Source: an uncultured Saprospiraceae bacterium | Lineage (GTDB): Bacteria; Bacteroidota; Bacteroidia; Chitinophagales; Saprospiraceae | Direction: 5' to 3' | Assembly: GCA_938015595.1 (NCBI GenBank) | Contig: CALLPI010000005.1 | Coordinates: 124,001-188,000 of the forward strand | DNA length: 64,000 bases | In this document: one piece after another, positions 46,566 through 55,259 of the stretch | How positions within the stretch are numbered: the stretch's first letter is position 1 | How the letters are laid out: every line of letters starts with the position of its first letter | Notes under the pieces: generated by a model | Databases searched by the model: none | Seen by the model: only the letters and a program-made list of their open reading frames with translations | Told to the model about the DNA's origin: nothing | Translations under genes and position numbers: made by a program

Positions 46566-48316
46566 CGCGAGTGGAATTGATGTTGTACGGCTTCTCGATA
46601 ATCCTCCAGGGCGCTTTCCAGATCGAAGCCGCGGTTGAATCCGGTGCGAGTACTGTCGAGCTTGCCTTCAAAGTATTCGGGGAAGCGCTCCAGGGCATAA
46701 AGCAGTGGATTGGGTGCCGTCATGCCAAGCCCGCAACGAGAGGTATGCTTCATGATTTGACCCCATTGCTGCATGTCGGTGATGTCTTGCAGACTGCCCA
46801 GGCCGCGTGCTATTTTTTCGAGCTTTCGAGAAAAGATGAAGTTGCCGGCGCGGCAGGGGGTGCACATGCCGCAGGATTCATGTTTGAAGAAAGCCGCGAA
46901 GTTGCGCAGAATTTGAAGGATATCGCGGCTTTGGTCAAACACCATGAAGGCTCCGCCGCACAGTAGGTCTTCGCCCGCCAGGCGCCGGTGGCTGTCCCAA
47001 GCGCTGATACACTGCCCGGAGGGGCCACTTACCTGGATGTAGTACGGGTCGTTGGCTTCGCACAATTCCAGCAGTTCAGCCACGGTCATGCCCCATTCTA
47101 CTTCAAAAATACCAGGGCGCTGACAGTCGCCGGCTATACTAATGAGTTTGGTGCCTTTGGTCGCGGGCGTACCCAGGGCGGAGAATGTTTCATACCCCAG
47201 TTCCATGATGCGTGCGGCAGCACAGAGCGTTTCCACGTTGTTGATCACAGTGGGTTTGCCCAAAAAACCTTGCTCGGTAGGAAAGAAGGTTTTGGTGCGA
47301 GGCTCTCCGCGCTTACCTTCCAAAGACTCCAGCAAGGCTGTTTCTTCTCCGCATACGTATGAGCCTGCCCCCAATTGTACTTTGATATCGAAGTGAAATG
47401 GCTCAAGGGTGGGTGCATCAGTACCCAGCCAACCCCTGCATTCATAGGTCTCAATAGCAGCCTTCAGGCGCGGCAGTAGCCAGCGGTACTCGGCCCGCAG
47501 ATAGATAATACCTCGGCTGGCCCCTACTGCGTAGCCTGCCACAATCATTCCTTCTACAAGCAACTCGGCAAAGCGATGGATAAGCACGCGGTCTTTGAAG
47601 GTACCTGGCTCGCCCTCATCAGCATTGCACACGATATAGCGCTGTTCGGCAGGTTGCTGGGCACAAAGCTCCCATTTTACACCGGTGGGGAAGAAGGCGC
47701 CACCTCGACCAGCCAATCCCGACTCCTTTATGCAGTGCAGTACAGCTTTGGGCGTTAGTTGGGTCAAATGCTGCAGCGCCTGCTCGGGCACAAACTCCCG
47801 TAGTAAGATACAGCGCTCTTTTTCAGGTGTGTAGCGAATGCTGTCTTCTACGGTATTGGCCAGTAATTCCACGCCGACGCCGGCGCGCAGCCCCTCCACG
47901 ATTTGAGCTACTTTGGCCGACGTCAGGCGGGTAAATGGATGAAAATTGATTAAGGCTGAGGGCTCTTGGTCGCACAATCCGATGCAGGGGGTTTCGTACA
48001 AGCCAAATGTACCAGTAGGGTCGGTACCGTTTAAAGGTGCGCCGGTAGTTTTTTCAAAGGCGCGCAATACCTCTCGAAACCCCCGAAACTCGGCCAGGAT
48101 GCTGTTATTTAGATAGATGCGATACTTGCCCGCTGGTTTGCGGTGAAAAAAGTGATAGAAAGACGCTACACCCTCCAACTCCACTTTAGAAATGTGTAGG
48201 GCGCTGGCTATGCGCATTATATCATCGTCAGAAATATATCCTTTCTCGTCCTGTACATCCCGCAGCATGTCCAGCGTATGGCAGCGAAGCGGTTCGTCCG
48301 AAAAGTGGGTTTTCAT
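46562..48316 (-). CDS. hoxF: NAD-reducing hydrogenase diaphorase subunit HoxF (with built-in HoxE-like domain)
   Basis: A 584-residue subunit of the Cupriavidus type, in which a NuoE/HoxE-like domain (about 1-160) is fused to the NuoF-like FMN/NAD part. The latter has GRGGAFFPTGVKWELC, CNADEGEPGTFKDR, and the 4Fe-4S motif ESCGMCTPCRAGN with a later SRCGLG. In the NuoE part only Cys111 and Cys115 (TPCIGLCDQEP) remain; the first ligand pair is absent (YRIYLNNSILAEF). So that 2Fe-2S cluster may be missing, as I believe is also partly so in Cupriavidus HoxF. It heads the operon and has its own promoter-like site. Confidence 0.94.
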   Translation of the reverse strand: MKTHFSDEPLRCHTLDMLRDVQDEKGYISDDDIMRIASALHISKVELEGVASFYHFFHRKPAGKYRIYLNNSILAEFRGFREVLRAFEKTTGAPLNGTDPTGTFGLYETPCIGLCDQEPSALINFHPFTRLTSAKVAQIVEGLRAGVGVELLANTVEDSIRYTPEKERCILLREFVPEQALQHLTQLTPKAVLHCIKESGLAGRGGAFFPTGVKWELCAQQPAEQRYIVCNADEGEPGTFKDRVLIHRFAELLVEGMIVAGYAVGASRGIIYLRAEYRWLLPRLKAAIETYECRGWLGTDAPTLEPFHFDIKVQLGAGSYVCGEETALLESLEGKRGEPRTKTFFPTEQGFLGKPTVINNVETLCAAARIMELGYETFSALGTPATKGTKLISIAGDCQRPGIFEVEWGMTVAELLELCEANDPYYIQVSGPSGQCISAWDSHRRLAGEDLLCGGAFMVFDQSRDILQILRNFAAFFKHESCGMCTPCRAGNFIFSRKLEKIARGLGSLQDITDMQQWGQIMKHTSRCGLGMTAPNPLLYALERFPEYFEGKLDSTRTGFNRGFDLESALEDYREAVQHQFHSR

Positions 48317-48335
48317 GGGCGCAGGCAGGTTGGTT

Positions 48336-48369
48336 CAAACATAAAGATACCCCTTGCCTAAGCACCAAA
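48336..48369 (-). promoter_or_regulatory. Promoter of the hox operon
   Basis: TTTG (48369-48366), a 22-bp spacer and TATGTTTG (48343-48336) on the minus strand. The -7 box is perfect; the spacing is slightly longer than usual. The start would be about 12 nt before the hoxF ATG at 48316. Confidence 0.55.
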
Positions 48370-48458
48370 CGCTGATATTTATCAATGCAGGGATGTGATT
48401 TTTTTTTAATCGGCCTAAAGCCAGTAGCGAGGAAATCTTGCGAAAACACGGAAAGATG

Positions 48459-48497
48459 AAAAAAAAAGGCTTGGAAGTATTTCTTTCCCAAGCCTTT
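48459..48497 (-). terminator. Intrinsic terminator after the tRNA gene
   Basis: On the minus strand AAGGCTTGG pairs with CCAAGCCTT (9-bp perfect stem, 48496-48488 and 48474-48466), followed by a run of T. It lies just beyond the tRNA 3' end and separates the tRNA from the hox operon. Confidence 0.82.
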
Positions 48498-48501
48498 GTA
48501 G

Positions 48502-48574
<73 letters not shown>

Positions 48575-48613
48575 ATGTTTAGCTATTCTAGGTCTAACAC
48601 CTAAATGAGCGTG

Positions 48614-48643
48614 CAAAGTTAAAGATGTTTGCAAAACCGTCAA
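48614..48643 (-). promoter_or_regulatory. Promoter of the initiator tRNA
   Basis: TTG (48643-48641), 19-bp spacer, TAACTTTG (48621-48614): a good Bacteroidota promoter about 40 bp before the tRNA 5' end. Confidence 0.65.
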
Positions 48644-48785
48644 GCAATTTTAGAAAAATATTTTATCGGCCAGGGCAAATACGCGCGCGCACCACGTAAA
48701 AGCAGGGGCGTAAGCCTACAGCATGAATACCATATTACTCCTCTTTTGCGTTATGGAGCATTAGTCATAGCAAATCATCCTGACA

Positions 48786-51482
48786 ATGAATCGTTGCTCC
48801 CCTGTGAACACGCTTCTGACACTGTGCCTGTTGTGGTGCGGTACCGCACTGAACGCCCAAGAAGAAGAAGAAAGCCTTGTAGTAACTCGTATTTCGGCCA
48901 TTAATCAACGCAGCCCGGTACGGCATATTTTTGTGGACGACGACAACGTCAAATGGGTCTCCAATGCCCTGGGGGTTTTCCAGTTACGCTCCTCCGACCT
49001 GGCCAACCCTTTGCCTTTAGCCAGCGGAGAGCAGTCCTTGTATGCCTTTCCAGGTGGTAACTTCGACCTCAAGTGGTCAACATCTGAAATGAATGCAGCA
49101 CTGGGCAACATCCTCAACGCCTCCAATACCATCAGCGCTGCTGCTTATGATGTCAATCGTGATGAACTCTGGTTAGGCACTACCAACTCTGGTGTGCATC
49201 TACTCAAAACCAAGCCTGCTTTACGCAAAGTAGAAACGCTGAATACCTCTAATTCCAAACTGCTTTCCAACCAAATCCTGCACATTTTCATAGATAAGAA
49301 ACGTCGCAAGTGGATAGGCTCCAGGCAGGGCGTGCTTGTCGGCGGAGAAGGCAGATGGACGCTGGAGCAAAAATACTTTGCCATCCAGCGCACTATCGAA
49401 GGATCGGGCAGCATTTGGGTAGCTGGTGAAGGCCAAATCTGGCAAGTGGATAGCCGTGACCGCTGGCTCGCAGTACCCATCAACAACCTCATCTCCGAAG
49501 GCCAGGTCAAAGATATTGCTGTGGATGCCCAGGGCAACCTCTGGATTGCCTCTGAATCTGTTGTACGCTACAATCCTGATACAGAAGTTGTAAAGCGTTT
49601 CGGCCCAGCAGATTACTACACCAGTCAATACGCTACCTGCATCACCATTGATCGGGATGGCGCCGTATGGATTGGCACAGAAGATAAAGGCGTCTTCCTC
49701 ATAGAAAAAGCTTCAGCGCTCACCGTCAACATTATCAAAGACAAGGAGCTGAGCTGTATGCCTGAGCAAAATGACGCCGTGCTCCGCGTCAAAGTCACTG
49801 GTGGTAAGCCGCCTTTTACTTACCGTTGGAACGATAACCAGACAGGGGAGAGCATTTCCGGGCTGGGGCCGGGTCTCTACAGCGTCACCGTCAACGATAG
49901 TCAAGGGCGTAGCAAAGTCGCCCGTTTCACTATTGATAATACCCGCATGACGGCACGTGTCACCCAGCAAGATCCTGAAAGCGCTCCCGGCGCTGCCGAC
50001 GGGGTAGCCCTGGCCGTAGCAGAAGGAGGCGCCCTCCCGTTGAGCTACAAGTGGAGCAACGGGGAGACTGCTAACATTGCACGCAAACTTACTGCTGGCC
50101 CCCATTCTGTGACTATTACAGATAAAAATGGCTGCTCGGCTACAGCCTCTGTAATAATGGAAGCCAAAGCGGCTCCTTTGCGCGTACAAATAGTCCAAAT
50201 TCAGGCACTTAAATGCCCTGGAAGCAACAGTGCGGCGCTTGTTGTAGAAGTATTCGGTGGCAAGGGGCCATACCAGTTCAGGTGGAGTCAGCCTGACCTC
50301 AGCGGCGACAAAGTCAGCGGCCTGGCTGCGGGGGAGTACAGCGTGAGTGTGAGCGATGCCATGGGCAAGACGGCCACGGCACAGTTTTCGGTGAAAGCCC
50401 CTTCTGCGCTTGCTCTGAATGCCACAGCCACGGCGCCTGCCAGCACAGCTCAAAGCGACGGCAAGGCCACGGTGCAAGTCAGCGGCGGCACCTCGCCTTA
50501 TACTTTCCGCTGGGACAACGGCGAGACTACCGCCCAGGCCGAACACCTGGCTCCCGGCGTGCGCACGGTGACGGTGCAGGATGCCAACGGCTGCACGGCC
50601 ACGGCCACGGTGTCCATCACAGAAAACATCTTGCCCCTGAGCGCCAGCCTGAGCCAAGTGGCCAACCTGTTGTGCGCCAATGATAAGACCGCTGCGCTGG
50701 AGGTGCGGGTCAGCGGTGGCAAGGGGCCATACCAGTTCAGGTGGAGTCAGCCTGACCTCAGTGGCGACAAAGTCAGCGGCCTGGCTGCGGGGGAGTACAG
50801 TGTGAGTGTGAGCGATGCCATGGGCAATATGCAAAGCGCGCGAATCGTCATCAATCAGCCAATTGAACTTACAGCTTCCATTGTCAAGAAACGGGGGGCT
50901 GTATCCGCTGCTAATTCCGACGGGAGAGCTGTACTGGTAGTGCAAGGTGGTACGCCGCCCTATGCTTATCGCTGGGACAATGGCGAGACGGCTGCCATTG
51001 CCGAGAAGCTGTCTCCAGGCAGTCATACGGTTACAGTGACTGATGCCAACGGCTGTACCCGAACTGCAGATGTGGATATTCCAGTGCGCAATTTGCCCGA
51101 GCTTACTGCAGGATTGTTGCAAACGGGCCAGGCCGTGCGCATGGAGCAACTGCAATTTGACGCCGATAGCGTGGTACTCAAGCCGCAGTTTTATCCTCTA
51201 CTGGATGAGTTGTACGACTTTCTGGACGAAAACCCTGGAGTAGTGGTGGAAATCGGTGGCCATACCAACAACCTTCCACCTGACGAAGTGTGCGACCGCC
51301 TTTCCACAGCGCGTGCCAAAGCCGTAGCTGATTACCTCATTGCCAAAGGCATACATGAGAAAAGAGTTTTCTACAAAGGCTATGGCAAGCGTCATCCCAT
51401 TGCCAGCAATGCCACGGTGGAAGGCAGGCGGCGCAACCAGCGTGTAGAGGTCAAGATTTTGCGTCTGAGCGCAGAGGAGTGA
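48786..51482 (+). CDS. Propeller / SprB-repeat / OmpA-domain envelope protein
   Basis: An 898-residue protein with a signal peptide (ending near LNAQE). Residues 40-310 hold propeller-like repeats of the two-component-regulator type (HIFVDDDNVKWVSNALGVF, LWIASESVVRYNP, VWIGTEDKGVFLI). Then come about six SprB-type repeats (each GGKPPFTYRW..., GLxxGxYSVTVxDxxG) up to about 780. The C-terminus is an OmpA-like peptidoglycan-binding domain (LQFDADSVVLKPQFYPLLDE to the end, including GYGKRHPIASNATVEGRRRN). It probably anchors to the wall and displays an adhesive stalk; SprB repeats are known from gliding adhesins. No T9SS sorting domain is seen. Confidence 0.85.
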   Translation: MNRCSPVNTLLTLCLLWCGTALNAQEEEESLVVTRISAINQRSPVRHIFVDDDNVKWVSNALGVFQLRSSDLANPLPLASGEQSLYAFPGGNFDLKWSTSEMNAALGNILNASNTISAAAYDVNRDELWLGTTNSGVHLLKTKPALRKVETLNTSNSKLLSNQILHIFIDKKRRKWIGSRQGVLVGGEGRWTLEQKYFAIQRTIEGSGSIWVAGEGQIWQVDSRDRWLAVPINNLISEGQVKDIAVDAQGNLWIASESVVRYNPDTEVVKRFGPADYYTSQYATCITIDRDGAVWIGTEDKGVFLIEKASALTVNIIKDKELSCMPEQNDAVLRVKVTGGKPPFTYRWNDNQTGESISGLGPGLYSVTVNDSQGRSKVARFTIDNTRMTARVTQQDPESAPGAADGVALAVAEGGALPLSYKWSNGETANIARKLTAGPHSVTITDKNGCSATASVIMEAKAAPLRVQIVQIQALKCPGSNSAALVVEVFGGKGPYQFRWSQPDLSGDKVSGLAAGEYSVSVSDAMGKTATAQFSVKAPSALALNATATAPASTAQSDGKATVQVSGGTSPYTFRWDNGETTAQAEHLAPGVRTVTVQDANGCTATATVSITENILPLSASLSQVANLLCANDKTAALEVRVSGGKGPYQFRWSQPDLSGDKVSGLAAGEYSVSVSDAMGNMQSARIVINQPIELTASIVKKRGAVSAANSDGRAVLVVQGGTPPYAYRWDNGETAAIAEKLSPGSHTVTVTDANGCTRTADVDIPVRNLPELTAGLLQTGQAVRMEQLQFDADSVVLKPQFYPLLDELYDFLDENPGVVVEIGGHTNNLPPDEVCDRLSTARAKAVADYLIAKGIHEKRVFYKGYGKRHPIASNATVEGRRRNQRVEVKILRLSAEE
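50256..50368 (+). repeat. SprB-repeat segment, duplicate 1 (113 bp)
   Basis: This 113-bp stretch is repeated at 50715-50827 with only two differences, both C to T and silent. It codes for GGKGPYQFRWSQPDLSGDKV and the 17 codons after it. The rest of the repeat units differ much more, which marks recent copying or gene conversion. Confidence 0.9.
50715..50827 (+). repeat. SprB-repeat segment, duplicate 2 (113 bp)
   Basis: Second copy of the 113-bp segment, 459 bp (153 codons, two SprB repeats) after the first, with two silent differences. It keeps the reading frame, so gene conversion or unequal crossing-over between them would change repeat number in steps of two. Confidence 0.9.
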
Positions 51483-51553
51483 CGACGAATTGAGCCGTCA
51501 GTGACTTAACCTAAACTTATTGCATGCTTAACTTACAGGTACATCAGCCCCTT

Positions 51554-51561
51554 TATCTTTG
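51554..51561 (+). promoter_or_regulatory. -7-like box upstream of the NuiA-like gene
   Basis: TATCTTTG matches TAnnTTTG, 17 bp before the ATG at 51579. No -33 TTTG is found at normal spacing, so this is weak. Confidence 0.35.
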
Positions 51562-51578
51562 TTATATCCGAGAATATA

Positions 51579-52124
51579 ATGGCCTTCGAAATCATATCTA
51601 TGCCTGCCGATGAGTTATTGGAGGCATTTCAGGAGCTAGGTGATTCGTTGTGGTACCCCAGCGAAACTGACGCCAAACTTGAAGTATTCATCCTTAGCTC
51701 AAAGGAAGTAGGCGATGCTTTTTCGCAGGAAGACCTCATCCGGTTGTATTATAGCGGCGAAGACCAACCTCGTTCTACCTCTAGTCGCTGGGCGGAAGCT
51801 AACCGCCTGGTCAGCAACGGTACGATGGAATTCTTCCGGGATTTGTGCGACGTGATCACCACTTACGCCGACAACACCTATCTCATCCATGAGGCACACC
51901 ATCGAGAATATGCACACGACTGGCGCGAATTGCGCAATTTATTTTTTGACAATCTCGTCCATCAAAAATTCATTCGCATTTCGCTGGCCGAACCTGATCA
52001 GGCTCGTCATGATCTTTACTTAGTAGGCCGTCATATCGAAATTCAGGAAGACCCTGATACCAATGAATTAAGAACCCAACTTCTTGACTGGTTCGTGATT
52101 AAGACTTTTGTGATTGAAACGTGA
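51579..52124 (+). CDS. Nuclease A inhibitor (NuiA)-like protein
   Basis: A 181-residue cytoplasmic protein with no signal peptide. The order of pieces resembles cyanobacterial NuiA: an N-terminal helix then DSLWYPSETDAKLEVFIL, a middle helix (FFRDLCDVITTYADNTYL), a strand with LYLVGRHIE, and a terminal strand KTFVIET (NuiA ends in TKVVET). NuiA binds and blocks the sugar-non-specific nuclease NucA. No such nuclease is near, and the similarity is only at motif level. A separate role, perhaps sensing, is possible. Confidence 0.5.
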   Translation: MAFEIISMPADELLEAFQELGDSLWYPSETDAKLEVFILSSKEVGDAFSQEDLIRLYYSGEDQPRSTSSRWAEANRLVSNGTMEFFRDLCDVITTYADNTYLIHEAHHREYAHDWRELRNLFFDNLVHQKFIRISLAEPDQARHDLYLVGRHIEIQEDPDTNELRTQLLDWFVIKTFVIET

Positions 52125-52553
52125 AGAGTAATGGGTATAAAGAAAATCTGCCTGCATAGACTTTGAGTTTTAGCCTGTTTTTGGCGTGCCCATTCCAGGC
52201 AAGTAGATCCCAAATACCTGGTTATTGTACCGAAGTTTCCATTCTATCGGGTACGTCTGTTTGCGAAGTAGCTTTTGAAAAACCAGGCTCGCAGCGCGCG
52301 AAGCACAGGCGCCAGGGCGAACCCCCACCTACTATATTTCGACTCGCTAAGTTTTGTATACAACATTCGCAAATCATGCACAAAACTTGGCGTTGCTCAG
52401 TATACGTGCCGTCCAATACTTTGGGGATATTCACTCTAAAGACCTTATTTGCTTGAAAGTCATCACTTCGCATCTATTATCAACATTTTGTGGAAAAATA
52501 ATCTTGCCATTTGCTCAGAAGTACTTACCTTAAGGCGCGAATGTGAAACTACT
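52125..52553. other. 430-bp intergenic region before nrdJ
   Basis: Holds the palindromic element (copy C, 52333-52404) and otherwise no credible gene. I looked for a cobalamin riboswitch because nrdJ uses B12, and saw no match to the conserved B12-box core. A promoter for nrdJ must lie here, but no clean TTTG/TAnnTTTG pair stands out. Confidence 0.5.
52333..52404 (-). repeat. Interspersed palindromic element, copy C
   Basis: A 72-bp copy. The right arm, read in reverse, begins TATACTGAGCAACGCCAAG, identical to the left arms of copies B and D. The left arm (TATATTTCGACTCGCTAAG) belongs to the second arm type, shared with copies A and D. Confidence 0.88.
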
Positions 52554-55124
52554 ATGGAAAGCAAACCTGCGACTGCCGCCCCCACCGCGAAAGGGAGCAA
52601 AACCAGAAGAACTTACTCCGCCAAAGAAGTACTGGAAGCCTCAATAGCCTATTTCAATGGCGATGAACTAGCCGCCAGTGTTTGGGTAAACAAATACGCG
52701 CTCAAGGACTCTTTTGGCAACATTTACGAACGCAGCCCCGATGACATGCATCGTCGACTGGCTGCAGAGTTCGCCCGGATTGAGCGTCGGTATGCCAATC
52801 CAGTGGATGAAGACGCCTTTTATGAGCTTTTGACCCGATTTCACTACATCATTCCTCAAGGAAGCCCCATGGCTGGTATTGGCAATGATATGCAGGTGTC
52901 TTCTTTATCCAACTGCTTTGTCATTGGCAATACTGCCGATTCTTACGGCGGTATTATTCGTACCGATGAGGAGCAGGTGCAACTCATGAAGCGCCGGGGC
53001 GGGGTAGGGCATGACCTCAGCCACATTCGCCCCAAAGGCAGCCCAGTTATGAACAGCGCCTTGAGCTCTACAGGCATTGTCCCTTTCATGGAGCGCTTTT
53101 CCAACTCTACCCGCGAGGTGGCGCAGGATGGCCGCCGCGGCGCCTTAATGCTCACCATATCTATCAAACACCCTGATGCAGAGGATTTCATTGACGCCAA
53201 ACTGGAAGCCGGCAAAGTGACCGGCGCCAACGTGAGCGTGCGCATAGACGACGAGTTTATGCACGCCGCCCTTAGCGGGAAGCCTTACCGCCAGCAGTAC
53301 CCTGTAGATGCCGAACAGCCCTTGGTTGTAAAAGAAATTGACGCTGCTAAACTCTGGGAAAAGATCATAAACAATGCCTGGAAAAGCGCCGAGCCAGGCG
53401 TGTTGTTCTGGGATACCATTATTAGAGAATCCGTGCCCGACTGCTATGCTGACCTCGGGTATCGCACCATTTCCACCAATCCTTGTGGCGAGATTCCTCT
53501 ATGCCCCTACGATAGCTGCCGCCTGCTGGCTATCAATTTGTTTAGCTATGTAGATGAGCCATTCACCCCCCAGGCGCGCTTCAACTTCGATAAGTTTCGC
53601 CAACACGTCCGACTTGCTTTGCGCATGATGGATGATATCATTGACATGGAAATCGAAAAGGTGGAGCGCATCCTGGAAAAGATCAAAAATGATCCAGAAC
53701 CCGAAGAATTCAAGTATGTTGAGCGGGCATTATGGGAAAAAGTGCTCCATGCCTGCGTGAACGGCCGCCGTACGGGCTTGGGTATCACTGCCGAGGGCGA
53801 TATGCTGGCCGCTCTGGGCTTGCGCTATGGCAGCGACGAAGCCATTGAATTTGCCGTGAAAGTACATCGCGAACTGGCCTTGAGTGCTTACCGCGCTTCA
53901 GTAGAACTGGCGCGCGAGCGCGGTCCTTTCCCCATCTTCGACGCTAGCCGCGAAATGTCCAACCCTTTTATTCAGCGCTTGCGCGAGTCCGACCCACAGC
54001 TCTACAATGACATGGTCAAGTATGGTCGTCGCAACATTGCCTTGCTGACTATTGCGCCTACCGGCACTACCAGTCTTATGAGCCAGACCACCTCAGGTAT
54101 CGAGCCGGTGTTTATGGTGTCGTACCTGCGCCGGCGCAAGGTCAATCCTAACGACAAAGATGTACGCATTGACTTTATAGACGAAGTAGGCGACCACTGG
54201 GAAGAATATCACGTATTCCATCATAAGTTTGCTGATTGGTTGCGCATACAAGGCTATGACCCGGATGCTGTCACCAAAATGACCAAAGAGGAGTTGCAAG
54301 TCCTAGTCCAGAAGTCGCCCTACTATCGCGCTACAGCCAACGATGTGGATTGGGTGCAGAAAGTGAAAATGCAGGGTGCTATCCAGAAATGGGTAGATCA
54401 CTCCATCAGTGTCACAGTGAACGTACCAGAGAACACCTCGGTGGACATGGTCAAGCAGATTTACCAAACCGCTTGGGAGGCCGGGTGTAAGGGCTGTACT
54501 ATATACCGCGATGGTTCGCGCTCTGGCGTACTTATGTCAGAAAGTAAGAAAAGCAAGTCCGGCGATTCATCTAATGGTATATTTCCTGCCAAGCGTCCTG
54601 CCCGCCTGGAAGCCGACATTGTGCGCTTCATGAACAACAACGAGCGTTGGATGGCCGTCATTGGTCTTATCAATGGAGCACCTTATGAAATTTTTACTGG
54701 CCGTGCCGAGGATATTTTCCACCTGCCCGAGTACGTTACTAAAGGCTGGGTTATCAAAGCCGTGGATGACGAAGGCAAAAAGCGATATGACTTTCAGTTT
54801 ACTGACCGCGACGGCTACCGTGTGACCATAGAAGGCCTCAGCCGCTCCTTTAACAAGGAATACTGGAACTATGCTAAGCTCATCTCTGGCGTGCTGCGCC
54901 AGGGTATGCGCTTGGACAAAGTGGTGGAACTGGTCAGTGGTCTTAACGCTGAGGAGGACTACATCAATACCTGGAAAAACGGCGTGGTGCGTGCCCTTAA
55001 ACGCTACGTACCCGACGGCACCAAAGTGGAAAAGGAGGCTTGCCCCAATTGCCACGCCACTGCCCTGGTATATAAAGAAGGCTGTGTGATTTGTAGCGAA
55101 TGCGGATATTCAGAGTGTGGATAG
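52554..55124 (+). CDS. nrdJ: Adenosylcobalamin-dependent (class II) ribonucleotide reductase
   Basis: An 856-residue enzyme, from the ATG at 52554 (the frame is open further upstream, but MESKPATAAP is the family-like start). Visible pieces are SSLSNCFVIGN (active-site cysteine region), NPCGEIPLCPYDSC, PTGTTSLMSQTTSGIEPVF and, at the C-terminus, a zinc ribbon with two CxxC pairs (CPNCHATALVYKEGCVICSE). It makes deoxynucleotides with B12 and without an oxygen-dependent small subunit. It stands alone, with no NrdR or NrdA/B in view. With metH it shows a strong need for cobalamin. Confidence 0.95.
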   Translation: MESKPATAAPTAKGSKTRRTYSAKEVLEASIAYFNGDELAASVWVNKYALKDSFGNIYERSPDDMHRRLAAEFARIERRYANPVDEDAFYELLTRFHYIIPQGSPMAGIGNDMQVSSLSNCFVIGNTADSYGGIIRTDEEQVQLMKRRGGVGHDLSHIRPKGSPVMNSALSSTGIVPFMERFSNSTREVAQDGRRGALMLTISIKHPDAEDFIDAKLEAGKVTGANVSVRIDDEFMHAALSGKPYRQQYPVDAEQPLVVKEIDAAKLWEKIINNAWKSAEPGVLFWDTIIRESVPDCYADLGYRTISTNPCGEIPLCPYDSCRLLAINLFSYVDEPFTPQARFNFDKFRQHVRLALRMMDDIIDMEIEKVERILEKIKNDPEPEEFKYVERALWEKVLHACVNGRRTGLGITAEGDMLAALGLRYGSDEAIEFAVKVHRELALSAYRASVELARERGPFPIFDASREMSNPFIQRLRESDPQLYNDMVKYGRRNIALLTIAPTGTTSLMSQTTSGIEPVFMVSYLRRRKVNPNDKDVRIDFIDEVGDHWEEYHVFHHKFADWLRIQGYDPDAVTKMTKEELQVLVQKSPYYRATANDVDWVQKVKMQGAIQKWVDHSISVTVNVPENTSVDMVKQIYQTAWEAGCKGCTIYRDGSRSGVLMSESKKSKSGDSSNGIFPAKRPARLEADIVRFMNNNERWMAVIGLINGAPYEIFTGRAEDIFHLPEYVTKGWVIKAVDDEGKKRYDFQFTDRDGYRVTIEGLSRSFNKEYWNYAKLISGVLRQGMRLDKVVELVSGLNAEEDYINTWKNGVVRALKRYVPDGTKVEKEACPNCHATALVYKEGCVICSECGYSECG

Positions 55125-55259
55125 CGCATTCGCTAAGGCCTGTGCTATTGGCTTAAAAATCTGGTTGAGAGTTTGCTTGTTCGTTTGCGCACTGGCTCTC
55201 GCACGAAGACCCACTTTTTTGTGGCGCGATAGTAAGGGGGGGCATAGCAAGCGCAGGAG

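Noticed and set aside
48317-48458. Small gene between hoxF and the tRNA
   Set aside because: The short frames overlap the tRNA, terminator and hox promoter and have no start context.
49713-51155. 480-codon open frame on the minus strand inside the SprB/OmpA gene
   Set aside because: It mirrors the repeated plus-strand coding sequence; its product is rich in Cys/His/Arg with no known motif. The plus-strand protein has a signal peptide, domains and an OmpA end.
52125-52553. Cobalamin riboswitch before nrdJ
   Set aside because: I looked for the conserved B12-box core and a matching fold and did not see it by eye.
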